From Lentzea pudingi (GTDB lineage Bacteria > Actinomycetota > Actinomycetes > Mycobacteriales > Pseudonocardiaceae): DNA of 64,000 nt. Positions 41,822-50,153 of this stretch are shown here, one piece after another. Below the pieces are notes generated by a model that worked only from the letters and a program-made list of their open reading frames with translations, ran no database searches and was not told the DNA's origin. The DNA lies in assembly GCF_014646255.1 (NCBI RefSeq), contig NZ_BMNC01000005.1:273402-337401 (forward strand), given 5' to 3'. How positions within the stretch are numbered: the first letter of the stretch is position 1; every line of letters starts with the position of its first letter. Made by a program: the position numbers and the translations under genes.

Positions 41822-43277
41822 ACGCCGCTTCGAGCGCGGCCCGCGGATCGTCCGGCAAGTCGGCCGAGCGCCAGGCGATGTAGCCGTCCGGCCTGATCAG
41901 CGACGCGCCCTTGGCGGACAGCCCGAAGAGCTCCAGCTGCTCGACCCGTTCGTACCGCACGGCCAGGTCCGCCGTCGCCTCCTCCCACTGCGGGTGGTCG
42001 GCGACGAGCACCCAGCCGCGCTGGAACAGGTCCAAAGTGGACTTGCCCGGCTCGATCCACGCGTGCGGGGCACGTGTGCCCGGCTGGCCGTTCCACTGCT
42101 CGGGGAGCTGTGCGGGCGGCAGGTCCTGGCCGGCGCCGAGCACCGCCGCCGAGCGGTAGAGGACGCCGTAGTGCATCGCGTTGTTGTCGATCAGCGGCCC
42201 GTCCTCCAGTTCACCGTCGCGGTTGTGGCCGTCGTTGCGGGCGAAGATCTGCTGGTGGCAGAGCAGGGCGACCGGGCGCCGTTCGGCGTCGTAGGTGTCC
42301 AGGAGGGACGGTCGCGACTCGCCGCCGAGCACGGCCGCGAGCTTCCACGCGAGGTTGTGCGCGTCCTCGATGCCGACGTTCGCCCCGAACCCGCCGCGGC
42401 TCGGCGGCAACGTGTGCGCGGCGTCGCCGGCCAGGAAGACCCGGCCCTGCGAGAACCGGTCGGCGACCGCGGCCGAGATCGTCCAGCGGCCCGTTGTGAT
42501 GATCTCGATCTCCAGGTCGTCGCGGCCGATCGCCTGGACGATCTTCTCCCGCAGTTCGGGCTCGGTGTACTCGCGGTCGTCGAGCATCAGGACCCAGCGG
42601 CCGTCGCCGTAGGTGGTCAGGAAGCCGACGCCGTCGACGATGAACTGGCCGATGCCGTCCTTGAGGTACTCTTCGAGCGGCGCGCGGAACAGCACGCTGC
42701 GCGAGGTGTGCATGTACCCGCGGCCGCTGCGGGTGATGCCGAGCTGTTCCCGGACCGGGCTGCGGTGGCCGTCGGCCGCGACCAGGTAGTCGGCGCGGAT
42801 CTCGTACGGCTCGCCGTCGCCCTGCACGAGCGCCGTGACGCCGTCGTCGTCCTGCGCGAACTCCAGCATCCGGGTGCTCATGCGGATGTCCGCGCCGAGC
42901 TCACGGGCCTTGTCTCGCAGGAGCGGTTCCATCCTGTCCTGGGCCACGCCGACGCCGGTCGACGGCGAGTACTCCGTGGCCGAGACCTCGGAGGGCGGCG
43001 TCCAGAACGTCTCCTCGAACCGTTCCCCGACGAGGCTCGCCACCCGGACCCGCCGGATGCCGAACCCCTTCGCCATCCGGCTCGCCGGCAGTTCCGCTTC
43101 CAGCCCGACGGCACGCAGCATCTCGCCCGTCCGCGCCGTGAACCCGACCGCCCGCGGGTGCGGTGAGCTGCCCGGATGCTTCTCCACCAGCACCACGTCC
43201 ACCCCGCGCCACGCCAGGAACAAGGCGGCCGACGTCCCCGCCAGCCCTCCCCCGACCACCAACACCGAAGTCCTCAT
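41793..43277 (-). CDS. FAD-dependent aromatic monooxygenase (class A, polyketide/phenol hydroxylase type)
   Basis: 494 residues from ATG 43277 (GGGAGG upstream); a GTG at 43280 is adjacent. Rossmann FAD site VLVVGGGLAGTSAALFLAWRG, the DG motif AADGHRSPVREQLG binding FAD and NADPH, and the GD motif RVFLAGDAAHTLPPSRGGFG. A C-terminal thioredoxin-like domain (GWVLVADHP ... IRPDGYIAWRS) is typical of the polyketide/rifampicin/phenol hydroxylase group. It is divergent from the TetR gene and shares its operators, so its substrate or a related xenobiotic is probably the inducer. The substrate is not predictable from sequence. Confidence 0.9.
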   Translation of the reverse strand: MRTSVLVVGGGLAGTSAALFLAWRGVDVVLVEKHPGSSPHPRAVGFTARTGEMLRAVGLEAELPASRMAKGFGIRRVRVASLVGERFEETFWTPPSEVSATEYSPSTGVGVAQDRMEPLLRDKARELGADIRMSTRMLEFAQDDDGVTALVQGDGEPYEIRADYLVAADGHRSPVREQLGITRSGRGYMHTSRSVLFRAPLEEYLKDGIGQFIVDGVGFLTTYGDGRWVLMLDDREYTEPELREKIVQAIGRDDLEIEIITTGRWTISAAVADRFSQGRVFLAGDAAHTLPPSRGGFGANVGIEDAHNLAWKLAAVLGGESRPSLLDTYDAERRPVALLCHQQIFARNDGHNRDGELEDGPLIDNNAMHYGVLYRSAAVLGAGQDLPPAQLPEQWNGQPGTRAPHAWIEPGKSTLDLFQRGWVLVADHPQWEEATADLAVRYERVEQLELFGLSAKGASLIRPDGYIAWRSADLPDDPRAALEAAFSSASAGTR

Positions 43278-43288
43278 CACTTACCTCC

Positions 43289-43338
43289 CAATACGCTGTA
43301 TTGCTCAATACAATGTATCGAGATGAGACGCTGTATTG
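43289..43338. promoter_or_regulatory. Three tandem TetR operator palindromes
   Basis: CAATAC-GCT-GTATTG (43289-43303, perfect), CAATAC-AAT-GTATCG (43306-43320, one mismatch) and TGAGAC-GCT-GTATTG (43324-43338, right arm perfect) are spaced 17 and 18 bp centre to centre in the 70-bp monooxygenase/tetR gap. This should allow repression of both divergent genes. Confidence 0.8.
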
Positions 43339-43347
43339 TCCAGTCCG

Positions 43348-44043
43348 ATGTCGAAAGAAGCCGTGTGGGACCGCCCAGAGCCGCCCAGCAAGCCGTCCCC
43401 GACCCCGCTGAGCAGGGAACTGATCGTGGGTGCCGCGATCAGGCTCGCCGACGAGGGCGGCCTCGACGAGGTGTCGTTCCGCAAGGTCGCCGCCGCCCTG
43501 AACGCCGGCCCGATGCGCCTGTACGGCTACGTCGAGACCAAGGACGAGCTGCTCGACCTCATGGTCGACGAGGTCTACGGCGAGATCACGCCACCGGGGA
43601 AGTCAGCGGACTGGCGCGAGGGACTGCGGCACGTCGCCCACGGCATCCGGGACGCGGCGAAGCGGCACGAGTGGTTCATCGACCTGCTGAGCAACCGCCC
43701 GCACCAGGGCCCGCACGCGCTCACCCACATGGAGACCACGCTCGCCGCTGTCCGATTCGCGAACATCGACCAGGTGCTCGACGTGGTCGGCGCGGTGATG
43801 GCGTACGTCTTCGGGGCCGTCCGCGGCGAGATCACCGAGCTGCGCGCGGAGCGCTCGTCGGGCATGACCGAGGAGCAGTGGCAGCGCGCGTCCGGCCCGT
43901 ACATGCAGCGGATGCTCGCCACCGGCCGGTTCCCGACGCTGGCCAGGGTCATGCACGAGTCCAGCGACCGCGACTCCGCGGCGAGGTTCGAGACGGGCCT
44001 CGACTACGTCCTCGACGGCGTCGCGGCCCGTCATTCCCTCTAG
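43348..44043 (+). CDS. TetR-family repressor divergent from the monooxygenase
   Basis: 231 residues from ATG 43348; a TTG at 43336 is in frame but lies within the third operator. Helix-turn-helix ELIVGAAIRLADEGGLDEVSFRKVAAALNAG followed by MRLYGYVETKDELLDLMVDEV is the TetR DNA-binding domain, with a TetR_C-type ligand domain after it. Near its stop it overlaps marP by 4 bp on the opposite strand. The operators in the promoter region indicate autoregulation and control of the flavin monooxygenase. Confidence 0.9.
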   Translation: MSKEAVWDRPEPPSKPSPTPLSRELIVGAAIRLADEGGLDEVSFRKVAAALNAGPMRLYGYVETKDELLDLMVDEVYGEITPPGKSADWREGLRHVAHGIRDAAKRHEWFIDLLSNRPHQGPHALTHMETTLAAVRFANIDQVLDVVGAVMAYVFGAVRGEITELRAERSSGMTEEQWQRASGPYMQRMLATGRFPTLARVMHESSDRDSAARFETGLDYVLDGVAARHSL

Positions 44044-45227
44044 CTGGCGCAGCCCTGGGTGGAGGCACGGCGGGTCAGCGTCGGCGCCTTCTGCACCATC
44101 GCCTGCACCTGCTGGGCCGTGAGCACGAAGCCCGTCTCCGGGTCGTCGACCGCGGCGCCGAAGACCACGCCCATCACCCGGCCGTTCGGGTCGACCAGCG
44201 GGCCGCCCGAGTTTCCGGAGCGGACCTCGGCGCGCACCGTGTAGACGTCGCGCGTGACCGTCTGGGCGTCGTAGATGTCCGGACCGCGCAAGAGCGGGAT
44301 GCGCTCGCGGACACGGGCCGGCGATGCCTTGTACGGGCCGTCGAGCGGGTAGCCGAGCACGATGCCGTCCTCGCCCGGCTGCACCTCGTCCGAGCGGAAC
44401 TGCAGCGGCGTGGCCTCCAGGTCCGGCACCGCGAGCACGGCGATGTCCGTGCGCGGATCGTAGGAGACGACCGTCGCGTCGAACTGGCCGCGGCCTACCT
44501 CGACCGTCACCTCGTTCGTGCCGGCGACGACGTGCGCGTTGGTCATGACCCGCTCCGGCGCGATGACGAAACCGGTGCCTTCCAGGGCGCGCGAGCACGA
44601 CGGCGCCCGGCCGCGGACCTTCAGCACCGAAGCTTGCAGCCGCTTCGCGACCGGGGACTCCGCGAGCTGGTTGTTCGGCGGCTCGACGTCCTTGAGCGGC
44701 GTGCGGTTGAACGGGTCCATCGCCTGCGGGAAGCCGGAGACGTCGAAGAGCTTCTGCAGGTCGTTCGACAGGACCCTGGCGGCCTGCGGCATGGTGTCGT
44801 TGACCTTGCCGAGGATCACCGACTGGTTGAGCGACGACGTGAGGTTCGGCAGGCCGACGACCGAGGTCAGCGGCAGGGCGATCATCCACGCCACGATGAA
44901 CACGACCATGCCCTGCACGATCGCGCCCAGGGCGTTGTCCGCGCCCTTGAGCGGCGACGCGTTGACTCTGGCCTTGATCGTCCGGCCGATGTAGACGCCG
45001 ATCGTCTCGCCGAGCGCCACGAGCAGCACGACGATGCCGACCGCGAACACGACCTTGGTGACGACGTTCTCGAACTGGGAGACGAGCAGCGGTGCGATCT
45101 GCGTGCCCAGGACCAGGCCGACGAGCACGCCGACGAACGCGGGCAGCGCGACGACCATGCCCTGCCTGGCCCCGGAGACCGCGGCGATCGCGGCAAGGCC
45201 CAGCACCAGCAGGTCAACCCAGTTCAA
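44040..45227 (-). CDS. marP: MarP-type membrane serine protease
   Basis: 395 residues from a TTG start with GGAGGT upstream. Four N-terminal transmembrane helices (CvpA-like, ~1-125) precede a chymotrypsin-fold protease domain on the outer face. The triad is His232 (TNAHVV), Asp261 (PRTDIAVLAV) and Ser340 (SGNSGGPL). Two cysteines, one near residue 211 (APSCSRA) and Cys393 near the end, match the disulfide known to control MarP of M. tuberculosis, where the protease gives acid resistance by processing the peptidoglycan hydrolase RipA. Order matches Rv3671c. Confidence 0.93.
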   Translation of the reverse strand: MNWVDLLVLGLAAIAAVSGARQGMVVALPAFVGVLVGLVLGTQIAPLLVSQFENVVTKVVFAVGIVVLLVALGETIGVYIGRTIKARVNASPLKGADNALGAIVQGMVVFIVAWMIALPLTSVVGLPNLTSSLNQSVILGKVNDTMPQAARVLSNDLQKLFDVSGFPQAMDPFNRTPLKDVEPPNNQLAESPVAKRLQASVLKVRGRAPSCSRALEGTGFVIAPERVMTNAHVVAGTNEVTVEVGRGQFDATVVSYDPRTDIAVLAVPDLEATPLQFRSDEVQPGEDGIVLGYPLDGPYKASPARVRERIPLLRGPDIYDAQTVTRDVYTVRAEVRSGNSGGPLVDPNGRVMGVVFGAAVDDPETGFVLTAQQVQAMVQKAPTLTRRASTQGCAS

Positions 45228-45242
45228 CCCGAAACCTCCGCC

Positions 45243-45902
45243 TCACTGTGTAGCGCGCAACGCTAGTTCAAGGTCACGCACATCGGTCGCATCCCACGGC
45301 TGTTCCCAGCCGCCGAGTGCGATCAGGCCGTTGATCAACCCCGCGGTGAAGCCCCACACCAGCATGCCCGGCGCGGAGAAGGCCGCTCCGACGTAGCCCG
45401 CGGGGTGGCGCACCCGGAACCTGTTGGCAGGATCGGCGAGGTGCGCGACCGGCACCCGCGCGACCGCGGCGGTCTCCGCCAGGTCGACAGGTGCGACGGG
45501 GCTCGGCTGTTCCCAGTAGGCGAGCACGGGCGTGACCACGAACCCCGACACCGGCACGTACAGCTCCGGCAGCGTCGCCAGTGGTCTCACTCCTGACTCA
45601 AGTACACCGGTCTCCTCGTAAGCCTCGCGTAATGCCGTGCCCACCGGCCCGTCGTCCGTGTCGTCCTGCGCCCCGCCGGGGAACGCGACCTGGCCTGGGT
45701 GCGAGCCCAGCGTGTCCGAACGGCGCAGCAGCAAGATGTCCGGCCCGTGCTGCTCGGACTCGCCGAACAGCATGAGCACGGCCGCCTTGCGCACGCCTTC
45801 CTCCGGCGCCCGCGGGACCCGCATGAACGTGGTCGCGTCGATCTCCTCGGTGGCCTTGGCCAGGCGCTGCATCCAGTCGGGTGGCTCTGCCGCCTCCGTC
45901 AT
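45243..45902 (-). CDS. Nudix hydrolase, CoA pyrophosphatase-like
   Basis: 219 residues from ATG 45902, overlapping the tlpA stop by 4 bp. The Nudix box reads GGAQDDTDDGPVGTALREAYEETGV: the REAxEExG part is intact while the first Glu is Asp. Preceding residues SHPGQVAFPGG match the NuCoA motif LxxHxGqvaFPGG. It probably hydrolyses CoA or a related dinucleotide. A C-terminal segment (AFSAPGMLVWGFTAGLINGLI) is hydrophobic. Rv3672c by order. Confidence 0.9.
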   Translation of the reverse strand: MTEAAEPPDWMQRLAKATEEIDATTFMRVPRAPEEGVRKAAVLMLFGESEQHGPDILLLRRSDTLGSHPGQVAFPGGAQDDTDDGPVGTALREAYEETGVLESGVRPLATLPELYVPVSGFVVTPVLAYWEQPSPVAPVDLAETAAVARVPVAHLADPANRFRVRHPAGYVGAAFSAPGMLVWGFTAGLINGLIALGGWEQPWDATDVRDLELALRATQ

Positions 45903-46462
45903 CGAACCGCCTTCTCCACCTGTTCCGGCGCGGTGAAGTACGGCGGATCGGTGATCTGCCGGACTTGACCGTCCGCTGTTACGTAATACGTAGCGGGAAG
46001 CGTCATCGGCGCCTTGACCGTCCTGCGCAGCTCGTCGGCGACGTCGTGGACGGACGGCAGTCGCACGCCGAGCCGGGCGAGCAGCTCCAGGCCGTCCGCC
46101 TCCCTGCTCTCCACGAGAACCGGGACGACCGGCACGGCACCTGGTCGCTTCGCGTAGGAATCCAGCACGGGCAGCTCCTCCTGGCACGGCTGGCACCAGG
46201 TCGCCCAGAAGTTGATCAGGAGTGGGCCCTTCAGCGCGACGGCCGTCCGGGTGCCGTCACCCAGGCACGTCACGCCGACGCCTTCTTGCGCCCCCTGCAC
46301 GCACGGCCGGAGCTGGGCCTGCGCGCGCAACGCGGCCATGTCCTGCGTCGGGCGGGTGGACGTGGGTGGTGGCCCCGGTGATTCGTCACGGGGCCACAGC
46401 GCCACGACACCCGCCACGCCGAGGACGAGCACGACGGCGAGCCAGCGCGTGCGGTTGTTCAC
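45899..46462 (-). CDS. TlpA-like membrane-anchored thioredoxin
   Basis: 187 residues from GTG 46462 (GTGA overlap with nth). A signal anchor (WLAVVLVLGVAGVVALW) is followed by a linker and a thioredoxin fold with FWATWCQPCQEELP, the CxxC active site. LPATYYVTADGQV is the cis-Pro region. A second pair, RPCVQG and VTCLG, near the start of the domain, may form a structural disulfide. Acts as an extracytoplasmic thiol-disulfide reductase, possibly for cytochrome c or envelope proteins. Rv3673c by order. Confidence 0.9.
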   Translation of the reverse strand: MNNRTRWLAVVLVLGVAGVVALWPRDESPGPPPTSTRPTQDMAALRAQAQLRPCVQGAQEGVGVTCLGDGTRTAVALKGPLLINFWATWCQPCQEELPVLDSYAKRPGAVPVVPVLVESREADGLELLARLGVRLPSVHDVADELRRTVKAPMTLPATYYVTADGQVRQITDPPYFTAPEQVEKAVR

Positions 46463-47223
46463 CCGACCAGTTTGTCACCGGCCCGGACCCGCTCGGCGAG
46501 CTCGATCAGGTGGGGCTTCTCGTCGCCCTTCACGAGCTTGGCCGCCTTGTCCGGATCCTCCGGGCCGAGGCCGTACGACGGGCAGTCCTTCATCAGCAGG
46601 CAGGCGCCGCACGCAGGGGTTTTGGCGTGGCAGACGCGGCGGCCGTGGAAGACGATCCAGTGCGAGGCCATCGTCCAGTCGCGCTTCTCGATCAGCTCGC
46701 CGATGGCGTGCTCGACCTTCACGGCGTCTTCGAGCTCGGTCCAGCCCCAGCGGCGGACGAGACGACCGAAGTGGGTGTCGACTGTGATGCCGGGCACATC
46801 GAACGCGTTGCCGAGAACCACGTTGGCCGTCTTGCGTCCTACACCGGGGAGCTTGACCAGCTCCTCCATGTTGCCCGGCACCACCCCGTCGTGCTGCTCC
46901 ACGAGAGCGGCACCGAGACCCAGCAGAGACGTTGCCTTGTTCCGGAAGAAACCGGTGGGGCGGAGCATCTCTTCGAGTTCCGTCCGGTCGGCGCCGGCGT
47001 AGTCGGCGGCCGTCGGGTACTTCGCGAAGAGGGCGGGGGTGACCTCGTTGACCTTCTTGTCGGTGCACTGCGCGGACAGGATGACCGCCACGACGAGCTC
47101 GAGCGGAGTGGTGAAGTCCAGCTCGCAGTGCGCGTCGGGGTATCCCTCGGCCAGCACGCGGACCATCCGGCGGGCCCTTCGGGTCAGGCCGAGCTTGGTT
47201 TCCGGTTTCTTGGTTGCGGGCAC
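46459..47223 (-). CDS. nth: Endonuclease III (DNA glycosylase/AP lyase)
   Basis: 254 residues from GTG 47223. Removes oxidised pyrimidines. Helix-hairpin-helix LPGVGRKTANVVLGNAF supplies the catalytic Lys, and TVDTHFGRLV holds the catalytic Asp. The C-terminal [4Fe-4S] ligands are C-x6-C-x2-C-x5-C in CHAKTPACGACLLMKDC. A 40-residue C-terminal extension follows. The upstream in-frame extension to 47451 is shadow sequence. Rv3674c position. Confidence 0.95.
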   Translation of the reverse strand: MPATKKPETKLGLTRRARRMVRVLAEGYPDAHCELDFTTPLELVVAVILSAQCTDKKVNEVTPALFAKYPTAADYAGADRTELEEMLRPTGFFRNKATSLLGLGAALVEQHDGVVPGNMEELVKLPGVGRKTANVVLGNAFDVPGITVDTHFGRLVRRWGWTELEDAVKVEHAIGELIEKRDWTMASHWIVFHGRRVCHAKTPACGACLLMKDCPSYGLGPEDPDKAAKLVKGDEKPHLIELAERVRAGDKLVG

Positions 47224-47302
47224 TGATCCAGAGTAGTCAACACGCCGGAACCGACCCCTAGATCCGCACTCGAATCCCTCATGCGCCACACTTCGGAGCA
47301 TC

Positions 47303-47542
47303 ATGACTGCCTGGCTTGTGATCGTCGTTCCGATCGTGATCATGTTCTTCGCGCTCTTCATGGAGCGCGTGGAAGCGAAGCTCCGGCACGTTGCCGTGCA
47401 GGAGAACGAGGTCGAGGAGTTCCTGGAGTCCGCCAGGCCCGAAGAGGTCAAGGCGCTCTACGGACACGGCATCGGTCGCGCGCTCGACATGTTCCGCCTC
47501 CGTCGCCGCGGCCGTGGTGGTGCGCGCAAGCGCGTCCGCTGA
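47303..47542 (+). CDS. Small membrane protein (Rv3675-like)
   Basis: 79 residues from ATG 47303. One N-terminal transmembrane helix (WLVIVVPIVIMFFALFM), then an acidic amphipathic region (ENEVEEFLESARPEEVKALYG) and a basic tail (RLRRRGRGGARKRVR). It lies between nth (divergent) and crp as Rv3675 does. Function unknown; the acidic helix is likely cytoplasmic. Confidence 0.85.
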   Translation: MTAWLVIVVPIVIMFFALFMERVEAKLRHVAVQENEVEEFLESARPEEVKALYGHGIGRALDMFRLRRRGRGGARKRVR

Positions 47543-47575
47543 TGGCGTGGTGCTGACCGACACCCAAATGGCGTA

Positions 47576-47608
47576 GGCTGGCTCGTTGGGCTCTGGATCG
47601 AGCCAGCC
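47576..47608 (+). terminator. Hairpin between the small membrane gene and crp
   Basis: GGCTGGCTCG (47576-47585) and CGAGCCAGCC (47599-47608), a perfect 10-bp stem with 13-nt loop, 33 bp after the small membrane gene. GGGTTGTTCC follows. It is probably the terminator of that gene. Confidence 0.6.
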
Positions 47609-47660
47609 GGGTTGTTCCTAGTAAGACGGCGAGCCGAGCGGCGATCCACAAGAGAGCCCT

Positions 47661-47748
47661 TAGACTGCAACGCAGTGATCGGCGGCACGGCGCTGACTCC
47701 ACCAAAGATGGTGGTAGGCGTGCCGTCGCGTCGATTAGGAGGGACGAG
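47661..47748 (+). promoter_or_regulatory. Structured crp leader
   Basis: TAGACT (47661-47666) is a good -10 without a clear -35. The predicted leader folds: CGGCACG (47683-47689) with CGTGCCG (47719-47725) encloses CCACCA-AAGA-TGGTGG (47699-47714). The AGGAGG at 47737-47742 sits just outside, so the fold could influence translation. Confidence 0.45.
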
Positions 47749-48423
47749 GTGGACGAGACCCTGGCGCGAGCGGGCATCTTCCAAGGGGTGGACCCAGCAG
47801 CTGCAGAGGCGCTGGCGACGACCCTTGAGACGGTGGAGTTCCCGCGTGGCCATGTCATCTTCGCGGAGGGTGAGCCGGGCGATCGCCTGTACATCATCCA
47901 GTCCGGCAAGGTGAAGATCGGCCGCAAGTCGCCGGACGGCCGCGAGAACCTGTTGGGGATCTTCGGACCTTCCGACATGTTCGGCGAACTGTCCATTTTC
48001 GATCCTGGCCCCCGCACGTCGACCGCGACGACGGTGACCGAGGTGCGCGCGGTGTCCATGGACCGCCCCGCGCTCCGGCAGTGGATCACCAACCGGCCGG
48101 AGATCGCCGAGCAGCTGCTGAGGGCCCTGGCCCGCAGGCTGCGCCGGACGAACTCCATGCTGGCCGACCTGATCTTCACGGACGTGCCCGGCCGCGTCGC
48201 CAAGGCGTTGCTGCAGCTCGCGCAGCGCTTCGGCTCGCAGGAGGCCGGTCTGCTCCGCGTCACGCACGACCTGACGCAGGAGGAGATCGCCCAGTTCGTC
48301 GGCGCGTCCCGCGAGACCGTGAACAAGGCTCTGGCCGACTTCGCGCACCGCGGCTGGCTGCGGCTCGAAGGCAAGAGCGTGCTGATCCTGGACCCGGAGC
48401 GCCTCGCGCGCCGCGCCCGCTAG
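47749..48423 (+). CDS. crp: Crp/Fnr-family cAMP receptor-type regulator
   Basis: 224 residues from GTG 47749 after AGGAGG. N-terminal cyclic-nucleotide domain with GRENLLGIFGPSDMFGELSIFDPGPRTSTATT, the phosphate-binding cassette GELS...RTS. C-terminal helix-turn-helix LTQEEIAQFVGASRETVNKALADFAHRGWL. Close to Rv3676/GlxR in length and order. A global regulator of carbon and redox genes is expected; I did not find a convincing TGTGA-N6-TCACA site in the window by eye. Confidence 0.95.
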   Translation: MDETLARAGIFQGVDPAAAEALATTLETVEFPRGHVIFAEGEPGDRLYIIQSGKVKIGRKSPDGRENLLGIFGPSDMFGELSIFDPGPRTSTATTVTEVRAVSMDRPALRQWITNRPEIAEQLLRALARRLRRTNSMLADLIFTDVPGRVAKALLQLAQRFGSQEAGLLRVTHDLTQEEIAQFVGASRETVNKALADFAHRGWLRLEGKSVLILDPERLARRAR

Positions 48424-48492
48424 CCGGTGACCCGCCGGTCGTCCGCCCCGTCTCTGCGTCGGGCCGACGGCCGGCGAACACCGCTCTTCACG

Positions 48493-48540
48493 CACAAAGG
48501 ACCGGGCGCCACCCCCGACGTGGCGCACCGGTCCTTTGTG
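48493..48540 (+). terminator. Long crp terminator hairpin
   Basis: CACAAAGGACCGG (48493-48505) pairs with CCGGTCCTTTGTG (48528-48540), continued by GCGCCAC/GTGGCGC with one bulged A: about 20 bp in all around a 7-nt loop. Its symmetry would work on both strands. Confidence 0.8.
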
Positions 48541-48777
48541 GTGCACGGCCCATCCCCCGACGAACCGTGCCTTCCCTTCCTCTGGCGCGCAGGCCCCGAC
48601 CCTCTGGCCAGAGGTTGGTCTCTCGATCGACGAGTCAACTTTCGCATGTCAGCACCCCGGCTGCTCAAGCCCTTTCACCCTCAAGGACCTCGGGTGTGGC
48701 TGATTCGTTGCATGTTTCACCCGGTCATCCCATTCCTGTGACCCAATCGCAACCATCGTGACCCTGCGCACCCGATC
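48541..48777. other. Spacer between the crp terminator and the MFS promoter
   Basis: About 240 bp without a gene. It contains one perfect 14-bp palindrome, CCTCTGGCCAGAGG (48601-48614), of unknown meaning. Confidence 0.45.
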
Positions 48778-48811
48778 TGGTACATCCGTACCAACTTTGG
48801 CATACTGGTAC
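48778..48811 (+). promoter_or_regulatory. Operator-overlapped leaderless promoter of the MFS gene
   Basis: TGGTAC-ATCC-GTACCA (48778-48793) is a perfect palindrome and its half-site TGGTAC recurs at 48806-48811. CATACT (48801-48806) is a plausible -10, 17 bp from the left TGGTAC; transcription would begin at about the ATG (48814). Confidence 0.55.
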
Positions 48812-48813
48812 AC

Positions 48814-50061
48814 ATGTCCCACTCCGCTCGTCTCTCCGACTACCGTGCTGCCCTGACGACTCCCGGCATGCGCGGCCCCGTGGTCGCGTCTCTGCTCGCC
48901 CGCCTGCCCATCGCGATGGTCGGGCTCTCGCTGCTGCTCTACGTCGAGCGCGCGACGGGGTCGTTCGCGGTCGCCGGCATGGTCTCGGCGGCGGCACTGG
49001 TGGGCGTGGCACTCGGGTCCGTCGTCCAGGGCCGGTTGATGGACCGCTTCGGACCCACCCGCCCCCTGGCCTGGGTGATCGGGATGTTCGCCTTCTTCGT
49101 CACCGTGTCCGTGCTCGCCGTCGAGGCGGGCGCGTCGGTGTTCCTGCTGGTCCCGCTGGCCCTCGGCGTCGGCATGACCGAGCCGATGGTGGGCTCGGCG
49201 TCGCGTGCGCTGTGGGAGCGGATGGTCCCGGCCGGCCCGACGCGGATGGCGGGCTACGCCTACGAGGCGATCAGCATGGAGGTCTTCTTCATCCTCGGAC
49301 CGGGTCTCGCCGGCCTGCTGCTGGCCGCACCGTGGGCGGGCACCGGCGTCGTCGTCGGCGCCGTGCTGATGGTCGTCGGCGCGCTGTGGTTCGCGTTCAA
49401 CCCCGTCGTGCGCGCGTGGGGCCCGGTCGAACAGGCACCGCGTCCGTTGCTCGGCGCGTTCGCCTACCCCGGCATGCGCACGGTGGCGCTGGCCGCACTC
49501 GGCTTCGGTGTGACGATCGGCTTCGTCGAGGTGGCCGTGCCGGCGTTCGCGAAGGCCGCGGGCCACGCCTCGATGGGCGGCCTGATGCTGTCGCTGTGGT
49601 CGATCAGCTCGGTGGTCTTCGGCGTGCTCTACGGCATGCGCCCGTGGCCGCGCCCGATGCACCTGCGCCTGCCGGTGCTGCTGGGCGGCTTCGCGCTGCT
49701 GGCGTTCCTGCTCGCGATCCCGGCCACGCTGATCGGCCTCGCCGTAGCGCTGTTCCTCGTCGGCACGCTGATCACGCCGCAGTCGACCGCGCACTCGGCG
49801 GCGATCGAGCAGGTCACGCCGAACGGCATGGCCGCGGAGGCGTTCGGCTGGGTGATCACCTCGGTGACCGTCGGCCTCGCCATCGGGCAGGGCCTGTCCG
49901 GCCAGCTGATCGAGCACTTCGGCACGCGGCCCGCGTTCATCGCGTCGGGCGTCGCCGGGTTGCTGATCGCGCTGGCGGTCTGGCTGCTGCGCGGCACGGT
50001 GCAGCGCGGTGTGCCCGCCGAGGTGCCGGCGCGTTCCGAGATGGAGCTCGCTTCGCGCTAG
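48814..50061 (+). CDS. MFS transporter (drug-efflux type)
   Basis: 415 residues from ATG 48814, twelve transmembrane helices. The TM2-3 loop reads GSVVQGRLMDRFGPTRPL (motif A), and the central loop is short (VRAWGPVEQAPRP). The C-terminal half contains GTLITPQSTAHSAAIEQVTPNGMAAEAFG, seen in DHA-type exporters of actinobacteria. The substrate is unknown. A palindromic operator overlaps its promoter, so a ligand-responsive repressor encoded elsewhere probably controls it. Two GC-rich hairpins follow. Confidence 0.85.
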   Translation: MSHSARLSDYRAALTTPGMRGPVVASLLARLPIAMVGLSLLLYVERATGSFAVAGMVSAAALVGVALGSVVQGRLMDRFGPTRPLAWVIGMFAFFVTVSVLAVEAGASVFLLVPLALGVGMTEPMVGSASRALWERMVPAGPTRMAGYAYEAISMEVFFILGPGLAGLLLAAPWAGTGVVVGAVLMVVGALWFAFNPVVRAWGPVEQAPRPLLGAFAYPGMRTVALAALGFGVTIGFVEVAVPAFAKAAGHASMGGLMLSLWSISSVVFGVLYGMRPWPRPMHLRLPVLLGGFALLAFLLAIPATLIGLAVALFLVGTLITPQSTAHSAAIEQVTPNGMAAEAFGWVITSVTVGLAIGQGLSGQLIEHFGTRPAFIASGVAGLLIALAVWLLRGTVQRGVPAEVPARSEMELASR

Positions 50062-50075
50062 AGACGTGACGTGGG

Positions 50076-50106
50076 AGGCCGGCCTGGAGTGGGCCGGCCT
50101 TTCGCG
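50076..50106 (+). terminator. Terminator hairpin after the MFS gene
   Basis: AGGCCGGCC (50076-50084) pairs with GGCCGGCCT (50092-50100), then TTCGCGTTCTT. Begins 14 bp after the stop. Confidence 0.75.
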
Positions 50107-50153
50107 TTCTTCGGGCTTGGCGGTTGACGCCTCGCGCTGAGGACGAACGAGGC

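Noticed and set aside
46597..46660. Zinc finger in nth
   Set aside because: The C-x6-C-x2-C-x5-C spacing is the standard endonuclease III [4Fe-4S] site.
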